Below, piece after piece: positions 51,462 through 63,426 of a DNA stretch of 64,000 nt. The notes below the pieces were generated by a model that was not told where the DNA came from, searched no databases, and saw only the letters and a program-made list of their open reading frames with translations. The translations under genes were made by a program, and so were the position numbers. The number at the start of each line of letters is the position of its first letter. Position 1 is the first letter of the stretch. The stretch covers positions 2,109,501 to 2,173,500 of the forward strand of contig NC_132904.1 of the NCBI RefSeq assembly GCF_047675955.1. Direction: 5' to 3'. The stretch is from Chlorocebus sabaeus. Its lineage: Eukaryota; Chordata; Mammalia; Primates; Cercopithecidae.

Positions 51462-54124
51462 GGAACATACCTCAAAATAATAAGAGCCATATATGACAAA
51501 CCCACAACCAATATCATACTGAATGGGCAAAAGCTGGAAGCATTCCCCTTGAAAACCAGCACAAGACAAGGATGTCTTCTCTCACCACTCCTATTTAACA
51601 TAGTAGTGGGAAGTTATGGCCAGGGCAATCAAACAAGAGAAAGAAATAAAAAGTATTCAAATAGGAAGACAGGAAGTCAAACTACCTTTGTTTACAGATA
51701 ACATGATCCTACATCTGGAAAACCCCATTTTCTCAGCCCAAAAGCTTCTTAAGCTGATAAGCAACATCAGCAAAGTCTCAGGATACAAACCCAGTGTGCA
51801 AAAATTGCTAGCATTCCTATACACCAACAACACGCAAGCGAAGTGAACTCTCATTCACAATTGCCACAAAAAGAATAAAATAGGAATAAAGCTAACAAGG
51901 CATGTAGTTCAAGGAGAACTACAAACTACTGCTCAAAGAAATCAGAGATAACACAAACAAATGGAAAAACATTCCATGCTCATGGATAGAAAGAATCAAT
52001 ATCATGAAAATGGCCTCACTGCCCAAAGCAATTTATGGATCCAATGCTATTGCCATTAAACTACCATTGACATTCTTCATAAAATTAGAAAAAATTATTT
52101 TAAAATTCATATGGAATCAAAAAAGAGCCTGAACAGCCAAGGCAATCCTAAGCAAAAAGAACAAAGCTAGAAGCATCATGCTACCCAACTTCAAACTATA
52201 CTACAGGAATACAATAACCAAAACAGCATGGCACTAGTACAAGAACAGACATAGACCGATGGAACAGAATAAAGAACACAGAAATAAAACTGCACACCTA
52301 CAACCATCTGATCTTTGACACACGTGACAAAAATAAGCAATGGGGAAAGGATTCCCTATTTAATAAATGGTGCTGGGAGACTGGCTAGCCATATGCAGAA
52401 AATTGAAACTGGACCCCTTCCTTATGCCATGTACAAAAATCAACTCACGGTGGATTAAAGATGCAAATGTAAAACCCAAAACTTTAAAAACCCTAGACGA
52501 AAACCTAGGCAATACCATTCAAGACATAGGCACAGACAAATATTTCATAACAAAGATGCCAAAAGCAATGCAACAAAAGCAAAAATTGACAAATGGGATC
52601 TAATTAAACTAAAGAGCTTCTGCACAGCAAAAGAAACTATAAACAGAGTAAACACACAACCTAAAGAATAGGAGAAAAATTTTGCAACCTATGCATCTGA
52701 CAAAGGTCTGATATCCAGTATCTATAAGGAACATAAACAAATGTACAAGAAAAAAAGCAAACAAACCCATTTAAAAAGTGGGCAAAGGACATGAGCAGAC
52801 ACTTCTCAAAAGATGACAAACATGTGACCAACATTTGAAAAAAAAGCTCAACATCACTGATCATTAGCGAAATGCAAATCAAAACCACAATGAGATACCG
52901 TCCCACACCAGTCAGAATGGCCATTATTAAAAAGTCAAAAAATAACAGATGCTGGAGAGGTTGTGGAGAAAAAGGAATGCTTTTACACTGCTGGCAGGAG
53001 TGTAAATTAGTTCAGCCATTGTGGAAGACAGTGTGATAATTCCTCAGAAACCTAGAGGCAGAAATATCATTCTACCCAGAAATTCCATTACTAGGTATAG
53101 ACCCAAAGGAATATAAATTGTTCTGTCATAAAGACACATGCATGCGTATGTTTACTGCAGCACAATTCACAATAGCCAAGACATGGAATCAACCTAACTG
53201 CTCATCAATGATAGACTGGATAAAGAAAATGTGGTACATGTACACCATGGAGTACTATGCAGCCATAAAAAGAAATGAGTTCATGTCCTTTGCAGGGACA
53301 TGGATGGAGTTGGAGGCCATTATCCTTGGCAAACTAACACAAGAAAAGAAAACCAAACACGGCATGTTCTCACTTGTAAGTGGGAGCTAGATGGTGAGAA
53401 CACAAGGACACAGTGGGAGAAACGACACACAGTGGGGCCTGTTGTTGGGTTGGGGAGTGGAAGGAGGGAGGAGGGAGAGCATCAGGAAGAATAGCTAATG
53501 GATGCTGGGCTGAATACCTGGGCAGTGGGATGATCTGTGCAGCAAACCACCATGGCACATGTTTACCTATGTAACAAACCTGCATATCCTGCACATGTGC
53601 CTCTGAACTTAAAAGTTGGAAATTTTGTGTCCTTTGTAGGGACATGGATGCAGCTGGAAACCATCATTCTTAGCAAACTATCACAAGAACAGAAAACCAA
53701 ACACCGCATGTTCTCACTCGTAGGTGGGAACTGAACAATGAGATCACTTGGACTCGGGAAGGGGAACATCACACACCGGGGCCTATCATGGGGAGGGGGG
53801 AGGGGGGAGGGATTGCATTGGGAGTTATACCTGATGTAAATGACGAGTTGATGGGTGCAGCACACCAACATGGCACAAGTATACATATGTAGCAAACCTG
53901 CACGTTGTGCACATGTACCCTACAACTTGAAGTTTAATAATAATAAATAAATTAAAAAAAAAAAAAAAAAATTACTGACCAGACAAGGCGGCTCATGCCT
54001 GTAGTCCTAGAACTTTGGGATGCCGAGGTGGGCAGATCCATCACTTGAGTCCAGGAGCTTGAGACCAGCTTCTGCAACATGGCAAAACCCTGTCTCTACA
54101 AGAATAAATAAATAGATAAATAAC

Positions 54125-54155
<31 letters not shown>

Positions 54156-54170
54156 GGAAATTTTAAAAAG
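51461..54170 (+). mobile_element. L1 3' half fused to U6, with nested insertion
   Basis: L1 ORF2/3'-UTR in plus orientation starts 'ggaacatacctcaaaataataagagc' directly after the U6 T-run. It runs to 'gaacttaaaagttggaaatttt' at 53626 and resumes after a nested insertion at about 54151-54170. The ORF2 catalytic FADD region is mutated (reads FTDN near 51695), and stops and frameshifts are frequent. 5'-truncated and dead. Confidence 0.9.
53611..54164 (+). mobile_element. Nested L1 3' end plus Alu monomer sharing one TSD
   Basis: The direct repeats AAAAGTTGGAAATTTT at 53611-53626 and 54149-54164 enclose three parts. These are a 5'-truncated L1 3' end (53627-53971, with poly-A), six bases, and an Alu left monomer (53977-54123) with its own 27-nt poly-A. 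Either an L1 3' transduction or an Alu inserted in the L1 tail explains this. Confidence 0.85.
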
Positions 54171-54359
54171 AAGAATGTCTGAAACTAGGGCTGCAATTAT
54201 GTTACTACCTGATGTCAAGACCTCCCTGAGCGGGTAGTGGCTCCCACGTTGAAGAACTCTGCTTTGATGGCGTGTACAAGTAGAGGAGAGATTGTTGAAT
54301 CTCTGCGTACATGCCTGTTCATCTCCACTGGAAATCACAAAACACCTGTCCCAGCTTAT

Positions 54360-54690
54360 GCATGGTGATCCCCCTTCTCCGTGATTTCACTTCCTGCAGT
54401 TGTCATGACCGATGGTCAACCACAGTCTGAAAAACAAGTGAGCGCAATAAGATACTTTGAGAAAGACAGACCACATTCTCATACCTTTCATGACAGTATA
54501 TTGTTATAACTGTGTTTTTTCTCATTAGTTATTGTTAATCCCTTATTGTGCCTAATTTATAAATTAGACCTTATAGGTATGTATGAATAAGAAAAAAAAA
54601 ACAGCATATATAGGGATCAGCACTATCTGAGTTCCAGGCATCCACTGGGGTCTTGGAACACAGCCCCCGTGGGTAAGGGGCCCTGCAGTG
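54360..54690 (-). mobile_element. Tigger-like DNA transposon fragment
   Basis: It contains 'ttccaggcatccactggggtcttggaacacagcccccgtgggtaagggg', typical of TcMar-Tigger non-coding sequence, plus 'gtcaaccacagtctgaaaa'. Family assignment is from memory and orientation is uncertain. Confidence 0.45.
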
Positions 54691-54719
54691 CTCACAGCTG
54701 TGCCTGTGTGTTCTGGTAT

Positions 54720-55090
54720 GTATCCCTGCTCACAAATCTAAACATTCTGCCAATCTGGTAGGTGTTAAATGGTATCGCATTATAGTTTAATTTCTAGTTC
54801 CCTATTTACTTGCCAGGTTTTCATGTTTATTGGCCATTTCTGTTTCCCATTATGATGTGAAATGCCTGTTCACATCTTTTGCCCATTGTCTGATTGGATC
54901 TAGGCATTTTTCTTGCTGGTTTATGAGGGTCTTTCTATGTATTACTGGATGGAATTCATTTGTTGTTTATATGGAGGATGAATATTGTCTCCCAACTTGT
55001 GATTTGACTTTCACTTTCTTTATGGTGACCTCTGGTGAACAAATGTTCTTAATTTATTTTTTACCTTTTAATGAAAATCTTAATACAGAA
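54720..55090 (-). mobile_element. L1M fragment
   Basis: Minus-orientation L1M ORF2/3' text: 'ggtgttaaatggtatcgcat', 'catcttttgcccattgtctgattgg', 'ttatgagggtctttctatg'. Confidence 0.75.
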
Positions 55091-55134
55091 AAAAATGCAG
55101 AAAGAATAATACAATGAACATGCAAATACCCACC

Positions 55135-55575
55135 ATGATAGCTAATTTTATGAGTCAACTTGGCTGGGCCACAATGCCCAGCTGTTTGGTCAAATACCAG
55201 TCTGGATATTGCTGTGCAGGTATTTTTAATGTATGATTAACATTTACATTAGTAAACTTTGAGTAAAGCAGGTTACCCTCCATGAGGTGAGTGGGCCTCA
55301 TCCAATGAGGCCTTAAGGAAAAAGACCGAGGCTTCCTGGAGAAGAAATAATTTAGCCTTGAGACTGAAACGTACAAACTCTACCTGAGTTTCCAGCCTAC
55401 TGGCCCACCCTACAAAATTCAAACCAGCTAGACCCACAACCACAGGGTCTAGCACCTTAAAATAAGTCTCTGTGTATGTGTATATATGGATATATATGTA
55501 ATGCATACATATATTGTATATACTGTGTTTGTGTATTATATTAGTTCTGTTCCTCTGGAAAACCCTAATACAACC
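55135..55575 (+). mobile_element. MaLR/ERVL-type LTR-like element
   Basis: Contains 'gtcaacttggctgggccaca', 'taaactttgagtaaagcagg', 'gtgggcctcatccaatgagg' and ends 'ttctgttcctctggaaaaccctaatac'. This matches a common mammalian LTR-like repeat in plus orientation. A TATG/TATA-rich stretch lies inside (55478-55545). Confidence 0.6.
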
Positions 55576-55617
55576 AGCACCTAGATTAAAACAACATAAG
55601 CATTTTGCCTTGTTTGC

Positions 55618-55673
55618 TTTCTCTCTCTCTCTCTCTCCATATATATATATATGCACACACACACATATGTGAT
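55618..55673. repeat. (CT)n(AT)n(CA)n compound microsatellite
   Basis: CTCTCT, then ATATAT, then CACACA in direct succession. Confidence 0.9.
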
Positions 55674-55679
55674 TAATGT

Positions 55680-56245
55680 AAATTACAAACACATGGCCGT
55701 GGCACCTCAATCATAAATAAATAGTTCAGAAAATTCAGCATTCATCTCCAAAAATAGAGGATATTTTCCAATGAAAGTACAATCCCACTATCACATCTAG
55801 CTAAGTTAAACAATCATTCCCTAATCACGTTGAAAACATAATCCATATTCAATTTTTATCAAGTGCCCCAAAACACATTTGTTGCTGTTTGTTTCAGCCA
55901 AGATGGAGTCAAGTCCCATGCTTTGGGAATGTCTCTGTAGTCCAGTTTCTTCCCCATCCCCTGCCCATAATCTTTTCCCCAAGCCACTAACTTGTTTCAG
56001 GAGCATGGATCAGCGGCCAGACGATCCCAGACTCTAGGTCCCATTTCCCAAAGGTGTCATTCTACCTGCTCCACTCTGCCCTGCAAATTCCTGTAACTAA
56101 AGCTCAGAGCTGAGGACTTGACCATATGGGAGACTCCTCAGGGGATGCTGTTAGACTGTGTGCTCCTTAAAGCCCACATCGGAGGTAAATGATGTCTGCT
56201 TGTCCCTCATCAGTGAGGCAAAGGCCACCAGGAGAGAGCCAGATT
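55680..56245. other. No gene recognised
   Basis: Intergenic sequence with no strong repeat landmarks and no convincing frame. Confidence 0.4.
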
Positions 56246-56252
56246 TTTCCAT

Positions 56253-56645
56253 TTGTTATGGTTTGAATGTTGGTGACCCCTCAAAATTCATGTTGAAACT
56301 TAATCCCCAATGCAGCAGTATTAGAAGGTGGGGCCTTTGGGAAGTCGTGAGGGCTCCACCCTTGAGAATTGGATTAACACCTTACGAGAGAGGTTTCACA
56401 CAGCATTCACCCTTTTCCCCTTTCATCTCTTCTGCCATGTGAGGACACAGTCTTTGTCCCCTCTAGAAGATGTAGCAACAAGGTGCTATCTTGGAAACAG
56501 AGCGAGCAGCCCTTGCCAACACTGAGTGCTGGTGCCTTGAACTTGGACTTCCCAGCCTCCAGAGCTGTGAGAAAATAAACTTCTGTTATTTGTAAATTAC
56601 CCAGTCTGTGGCTTTTTGTTATAGCAGCACAAACAGACTAAGACA
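56253..56645 (+). mobile_element. MaLR LTR (MST/THE1-like)
   Basis: Plus-strand LTR with 'ttatggtttgaatgttggtg', 'ttaatccccaatgcagcag', 'gtggggcctttggg', 'gccatgtgaggacacag', 'ccagcctccagagctgtgag', 'aaataaacttctgttatttg' and 'cacaaacagactaagac'. It includes the expected LTR polyadenylation-like AAATAAA near its 3' part. Non-coding. Confidence 0.75.
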
Positions 56646-56984
56646 CGGTTGTAAAGTGATATCTTGTCTTTGCAACTAGCGACCAATCTGTGAGTGTTAT
56701 GATGTAATTCAGGTCCCCAGCAAATATCTTCTTTTCTAGCTGGAGCATCTATTGATGGTCCTTGCCTTAATCACCCATCCCACTAGATGTTGCAAAGTAC
56801 AAGTTTCTGATTGTGCAGCATCTAAAATAGTCCCAGGATCCCCTTCCTGATAGTGATACCCATGTGCCACCTCTACTCTAGAGCATTGGCCAGATCTAGT
56901 CATTTGCTCCTAACACATAGATTAAGGTCAAAGTGATGGGAAGTCACTTCCTCCTTTCTTTATTTAGGCTGCAAAAGGACTCTG

Positions 56985-57752
56985 CTATAGTTGGGATATT
57001 TGACCTTCCAAACCTCATGTTGAAATTTGATCCCCAGTGTTGAAGGTGGGGCCTAATGGGAGGTGCTTGGTTCATAGGGGTGGATCCCTCATAAGTGGTA
57101 TGGTGCTGTCCTCACAGTAATGAGTGAGTTCTTGCTCTGTGAGTTCCCACGAGAGCTGGTTGTATAAAAGAGCCTGGTGGTTGGGCACAGTGGCTCACAC
57201 CTGTAATCCCAAAGCTTTAGGAGACTGAGACCAGAGAGTTGCTTGAGGCCAGGAATTCAAGACTACTCTGGGCAACATAGCAAGACTTCATCTCTACAAC
57301 AACAACAACAACAAAATTAGCCAGGCATGGTGGTGCCTGCCGGTAGTCCAGCTACTTGGGGGGCTGAGGTGGGAGGGTCACTTGAGCCCTGGAGTTTGAG
57401 GCTGCAGTGAGCTTTGATTGTGCCACTATACTCCAGCCTGGGTGATAGAGTGACACTCTGTCCCTAAAAAAATAATACTACACTCCAGCCTGGGTGATGG
57501 AGTGAGACTCTGTCCCTAAAAAATAAATAAATATTTTAAAAGACCCTGGTACCTCCCCACCACCCTGCCATGTGTTCTCTACACACGCTGGCTCACCTTC
57601 CACCATGAGTAGAAGCAGCCTGAGGCCCTCACCAGCAGCAGATGCTGGGGCCGTGCTTCTTGTAGAGCCTGCAGAACTGTGAGTCAAGAAACCACTTTTC
57701 TTTATGAATCACCCAGCCTCAGGTATTCCTTTATGGCAACACAAATGAACAC
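56985..57752 (+). mobile_element. Second MaLR LTR, split by an Alu
   Basis: The LTR starts 'tagttgggatatttgaccttcc' and 'gatccccagtgttgaaggtgggg', is interrupted at 57177, and resumes at about 57551 with 'caccctgccatgtgttctctac' and 'ccttccaccatgagtagaag'. It ends 'ttatggcaacacaaatgaacacagaca'. Same orientation as the LTR at 56.25 kb. Confidence 0.7.
57166..57550 (+). mobile_element. Old Alu with duplicated tail
   Basis: An AluJ-like element in plus orientation flanked by AAAAGAGCCTGGT (57166-57178) and AAAAGACCCTGGT (57538-57550), a 12/13 TSD. The final ~51 bp is duplicated in tandem: CTCCAGCCTGGGTGATAGAG and CTCCAGCCTGGGTGATGGAG. Confidence 0.85.
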
Positions 57753-58115
57753 AGACAGACTCCAGCTCCCATCTTCTTATCCTCTCTCACTCTCTCTACT
57801 GGAAGTCAGCTGCCATATTGAAAGCCATCCAATGGAGAGGCCCGTGTGCCCAAGAGCCAGTGAGGAACCAAGGCCCTTCATCCACTAGCCCGCAAAGAAC
57901 CGAATCCTGCCCACAGCCACTAAGGGAGCTTGGAGCTGGGTCCTTCCCTAGTTGAGCCTTCAGATGAAGCCAAAGCTCCAATCACTAGGGCAACCTTGAG
58001 AGAGGCCTCGAGCTGGAGGACTCAGTGCTGAGCCACGCTCTGATTTCTGCCCTACAGAAACTATGAAACAAGAAATGCTGCTTGGTTTGTTGTTATTGTT
58101 GTTTGTGTGTTTCAA

Positions 58116-58760
58116 GGAAATGCTGTTTATTTCCGGCACTACATACATCACATTTTAAGAAAATTCCCCAAGACGAACATATTTTTAAAAGCTACAGTTT
58201 TTACCAACAAGACATATCAACTTAAAAAAAAAATTTGGTACTAAACCTTAACTATGATGAGAATGCTATTTATAAAATCTCCAAATAGAACCATATGCCA
58301 AGACTAAAAAATGTTTTTTAAAAAAGAACTTTGTATTTATTTACAACTTGACCCTCAAAAATAGTTAAGTGATTAAGACACGCCAACTGAGAATTCACTG
58401 AGGAAATACAACTGACTACTAGCCTGAAAATGTGTTTAACCTGACTACGACTAAGAAAAATGCAAATGTAAAATGAACCTGTTGCTTTAACCTTCTAAAT
58501 TTGAGGCTAATTTGGCACACAGCCATGAATAACTAATACGTTGATTTTTGCCACTTTTTCTGTGTTCCTTAGCTGGTCCTCCCTTGGGAAGAGAAGCTCT
58601 TTCCTTCATCAGCTGGGACTACTTAGGAACCACTGAGAAATTCTTAATTTTATTTCTTAAGTCAGTCTTGCCCACTTATATTTAACTAGCAATGTTTTCG
58701 TCTCATTGAAGCTTTCAAATTTGATGACCTAACCTTTTTCAACACTCTATCTTGAGACAA
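58116..58760 (-). pseudogene. Possible retroposed 3' UTR (processed pseudogene)
   Basis: Read on the minus strand, this AT-rich unique-looking block ends in GGAAATAAACAGCATTTCC followed by a degraded A-rich tail (plus 58085-58118, mostly T/G). That is the shape of an mRNA 3' end with poly(A). I cannot name the parent gene, and no coding frame is seen. Confidence 0.4.
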
Positions 58761-58769
58761 TTATAGCCA

Positions 58770-59625
58770 AACAAAAAGTTGCAAAGAAATGCACTGAAGG
58801 CACCACATAGCCTTTGCTCCAACATTGACAATGCACCCAACTCTACTACGGTATCAACGCCAGGAGCCAACACTGATCCAATCCAAGAGCTGACTCAGAT
58901 TTCACCATTTTACTCATGAGTGTGGCACGAAGGCATCACCTCACACATGATTTGCTAATTACAAATGGGTAGATGTACCTTACAATGAGAAGATAGGGCA
59001 GTTAACACCGTCACACACTTAGTATTGCCACGTGTGGAACAACCTGTCATTAAGTGTCATATATGCCTCCTAATTTAATACAGGATGAATACACTCTATC
59101 GCCTATGAATTCTTCCTGCCAAAAATGCTTAATCTGAGTCTAATCCTACCTCTAGGCCAAACTTCCAGTTTACAGGAACTACAGGGAATAGAGGAACAAA
59201 ATAAATGACACCACAGGAAACAATCGGCCAAAATTCAGTATGTGGGACAACATACACAGGAAGTGGCTTAAATTAAAAGAGATGAAGGAGGCTATAACTA
59301 AACATGTGAACTTTGATTAGATGCTGTTTGAACAAAATTACAAAAAGACATTTTGGGGGATAAGTATGGAAATTGGAATATGGACTAGATATTAGATTTC
59401 ACCAGCTATGCACACACTCGTGTGTGTGTTTCTATGTGCTCACATCACATGATTCATGCAGCAGATACATATCTTCATGTAATCACCACTACCATAAAAA
59501 ATGAGAGCTTCTGCATCACCACAGGCTCCCTCCTGAGACCATTTAGAGCCACGCCCACCCGGCAACCCAGCAACCCACAACCCTGGCAACCCCTAAGCTG
59601 CTTGCCTGCCTACACTTGAGTCATC
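58770..59625. other. No gene recognised
   Basis: AT-rich intergenic sequence. The stretch at about 59260-59400 ('tttgattagatgctgtttgaac', 'gaaattggaatatggact') feels repeat-derived, but I cannot classify it. Confidence 0.35.
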
Positions 59626-59629
59626 TCAA

Positions 59630-60415
59630 GAATGCTGTATAATGACCATCATATAGCAAATGACCTTTTGAGCTTACTTACCTTTTGTCACTCAGCATAA
59701 TTCCTTTGAGGTCTGCCCACACTGGAGCAGGTATTAATAGTTCATTCTGATGTGCCAGTGCAGTGGCTCACGCCTATAATCCTGGCACTTTGAGAGGCCA
59801 AGAAGGGAGGATCACTGGACCCCAGGAGTTCAAGACAAGCCTGGGCAACAATGCGAGACCCAGCCTCTCTTTAAAACAAAACAAAAAGGCTGGGAGAGGT
59901 GGCTCACACCTGTAATCCCAGCACTTTGGGAGGCTGAGGCGAGCAGATCACGAGGTCTAGAGATGGAGACCATCCTGGCCAACATGGTGAAACCCTATCT
60001 CTACCAAAAATACAAAAAATTAGCCAGGCATGGTGGTGCACTTCTGTAGTCCCAGCTACTCAGGAGGCTGAGGCAGAAGAAGCACTTGAACCTGGAAGGC
60101 AGAGGCTGCAGTGAGTCGAGATTGTGCCACTGCGCTCCAGCCTGGTGACAGAGCGAGACTCCGTCTAAATAAATAAATAAATAAACAAAAAAAAGTTCAT
60201 TATTTTTTAGAGCTGACTAGTAGTCCATGGATGGACCACAGTGCATTCAACAGTTTGCTTTTTAAGGGACACTTATTTCCAGTTTGAGGCTATTATAAAT
60301 AAAACTGTTATGAATAGCCAAGTACAGTTTTTATCAGCAGACATAAATTTTTATTTACTTTGGGCAAATGCCCAAGAGTGCAATTGCTGGGCCGTGTGGC
60401 AGTTGCATGTTGAGA
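59630..60415 (-). mobile_element. L1M fragment interrupted by two Alus
   Basis: L1M minus-strand text on both sides: 'cttttgtcactcagcataattc' at about 59683-59704, and 'ttccagtttgaggctattataaat' and 'agtgcaattgctgggc' at 60275-60395. The Alus lie between 'agttcatt' copies near 59738 and 60194. Confidence 0.75.
59750..60190 (+). mobile_element. Alu left monomer followed by a full Alu
   Basis: A diverged Alu monomer (59750-59888) ending in an A/C-rich run, then a full Alu (59889-60190) with an (AAAT)n tail. Both are plus orientation. Confidence 0.88.
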
Positions 60416-63400
60416 TTTATTTATTTATTTATTTAGTTTTTTATTATACTTTAAGTTCTAGGGTACATGTGCACAACGTGCAGGTTTTTTACATATGTAT
60501 ACATGTGCCACGTTGGTGTGCTGCATCCATTAACTTGTCATTTACATTAGGTATATCTCCTGATGCTATCCCTCCCCCCTACCCCCTCTCCATGACAGGC
60601 CCCAGTGGGTGATGTTCCCCACCCTGTGTCCAAGTGTTCTCATTGTTCAATTCCCACCTATGAGTGAGAATATGCAGTGTTTGGTTTTCTGTTCTTGTAA
60701 TAGTTTGCTGAGAATGATGGTTTCCAGCTGTATCCATGTCCCAACTAAGGACATGAACTCATCCTTTTTTATGGCTGCATAGTATTCCATGGTGTATATG
60801 TGCCATATTTTCTTAATCCAGTCTGTCAGTGATGGACATATGAGTTGGTTCCAAGTCTTTGCTATTATGAATAGTGCTGCAATAAACATATGTGTGCATG
60901 TGTCTTTATAGCAGCATGATTTATAATCCTTTGAGTATATACCCAGTAATGGGATGGCTGGGTCAAATGGTATTTCTAGTTCTAGATCCTTGAGGAATCA
61001 CCACACTGTCTTCTACAATGGTTGAACTAGTTTACAGTCCCACCAACAGGGTAAAAGTGTTCCTATTTCTCCATATCCTCTCCAGTATCTGTTGTTTCCT
61101 GACTTTTTAATGCTCACCATTCTAACTGGTGTGAGATGGTATCTCATTGTGGTTTTGATTTGCATTTCTCTGATGACCAGTGATGATGAGCATCTTTTCA
61201 TGTGTCTGTTGGCTACATAAATGTCTTCTTTTGAGAAGTGTCTGTTCATATCCTTTGCCCACTTTTTGATGGGGTTGTTTGTTTTTTTCTTGTAAATTTG
61301 TTTGAGATCTTTGTAGGTTCTGGATATTAGCCCTTTGTCAGATGAGTAGATTACAAAAATTTTCTCCCATTGTGTAGGTTGCCTGTTCACCCTGATGGTA
61401 GTTTCTTTTGCTGTGCAGAAGCTCTTTAGTTTAATTAGATCCCATTTGTCAATTTTGGCTTTTGTTGCCATTGCTTTTGGTGTTTTAGACATGAAGTCCT
61501 TGCCCATGCCTATGTCCTGAATAGTATTGCCTGGGTTTTCTTCTAGGGTTTTTATCGTTTTAGGTCTAACATTTAAGTCTCTAATCCATCTTGAATTAAT
61601 TTTCGTATAAAGTGTAAGGAAGGGATCCAGTTTCAGCTTTCTACATATGGCTAGCTAGTTTTCCCAGCACCATTTATTAAATAGGGAATCCTTTCCCCAT
61701 TTCTTGTTTTCATCAGGCTTGTCAAAGATCAGATGGTTGTAGATGTGTGGCATTATTTATGAGGGCTCTGTTCTGTTCCATTGGTCTATATTTCTGTTTT
61801 GGTACCAGTACCATACTGTTTCGGTTACTGTAGCCTTGTAGTATAGTTTGAAGTCAGGTAGCGTGATGCCTCCAGCTTTGTTCTTTTGGCTTAGGATTGT
61901 CTTGGCAATGAGGGCTCTTTTTTGGTTCCACATGAACTTTAAAGTAGTTTTTTTCCAATTCTGTGAAAAAAGTCATTGGTAGCTTAATGGGGATGGCACT
62001 GAATCTATAAATTACCTTGGGCAGTATGGCCATTTTCATGATATTGATTCTTCCTATCCATGAGCATGGAATGTTCTTCCATTTGTTTGTGTCCTCTTTT
62101 ATTTCATTGAGCAGTGGTTTGTAGTTCTCCTTGAAGAGGTCCTTCACATCCCTTGTAAGTTGGATTTCTAGGTATTTTATTCTCTTTGAAGCAATTGTGA
62201 ATGGGAGTTCACTCATGATTTGGCTCTCTGCTTGTCTGTCATTGGTGTATAAGAATGCTTGTGATTTTTGCACATTGATTTTGTATCCTGAGACTTTGCT
62301 AAAGTTGCTTATCAGCTTAAGGAGATTTCGGGCTGAGACAATGGGATTTTCTAAATATACAATCATGTCATCTGCAAACAGGGACAATTTGACTTCATCT
62401 TTTCCTAATTGAATACCCTTTATTTATTTCTTTCTCCTGCCTGATTGCCCTGGCCAGAACTTCCAACACTATGCTGAACACGAGTGGTGAGAGGGGGCAT
62501 CCCTGTCTTGTGCCAGTTTTCAAAGGGAATGCTTCCAGTTTTTGCCCATTCAGTATGATATTAGCTGTGGGTTTGTCATAAACAGTTCTTATTATTTTGA
62601 GATACGTTCTATCAGTACCGAATTTATTGAGAGTTGTTAGCATGAAGGGCTGTTGAATTTTGTCAAAGGTCTTTTCTGCATCTATTGAGATAATCATGTT
62701 GTTTTTTGTCTTTGGTTCTGTTTATATGCAGGATTATGTTTATTGATTTGCGTATGTTGAACCAGCCTTATATCCCAGGGATGAAGCCCACTTGATCATC
62801 GTGGATAAGCTTTTGGATGTGCTGCTGGATTTGGTTTGCCAGTATTTTATTGACGATTTTTGCATCGATGTTCATCAGGGATATTGGTCTAAAATTCTCT
62901 TTTTTTGTTGTGTCTCTGCCAGGCTTTGGTGTCAGGATGATGTTGGTCTCATAAAATGAGTTAGGGAGGATTCCCTCTTTTTCTATTGATTGGAATCATT
63001 TCAGAAAGAATGGTACCAGTTCTTCCTTGTACCTCTGGTAGAATTCGGCTGTGAGTCCATCTGGTCCTGGATTTTTTTTTTTTTTTTTTGGTTGGTAGGC
63101 TATTAATTATTGCCTCAATTTCAGAGCCTGTTATTGGTCTATTCAGGGATTCAACTTGAATAGACCTGGTTTAGTGTTGAGAGAGTGTATGCATCCAGGA
63201 ATTTATCCATTTCTTCTAGGTTTTCTAGTTTATTTGCATAGAGGTGTTTATAGTATTATCTGATGGTAGTTTATATTTCTGTGGGGTCGGTGGTGATATC
63301 CCCTTTATCATTTTATATTGTGTCTATTTGATTCTTCTCTCTTTTCTTCTTTATTAGTCTTGCTAGCGGTCTATCAGTTTTGTTGATCTTTTCAAAAACT

Positions 63401-63426
63401 AGCTCCTGGATTCATTGATTTTTTGC
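60416..63426 (-). mobile_element. L1PA-like element, 3' part
   Basis: Minus-orientation L1 from a (TTTA)n/T-rich tail at about 60416 through the 3' UTR and much of ORF2. Reverse-transcriptase frames are visible: FADDM at about 62375, and DAEKTFDKIQ near 62680. They are separated by a frameshift near 62390-62410, and further stops lie between the 61013-61507 and 61854-62387 frames. The element is inactive. Confidence 0.92.

Noticed and set aside
52367..53494. Short plus-strand frames encoding L1-like peptides
   Set aside because: Fragments of the dead L1 ORF2 in the U6-L1 chimera, not independent genes.
61013..62697. Functional L1 ORF2
   Set aside because: The reverse-transcriptase frame is broken by a frameshift near 62390-62410 and by stops, and the 5' part is inverted.
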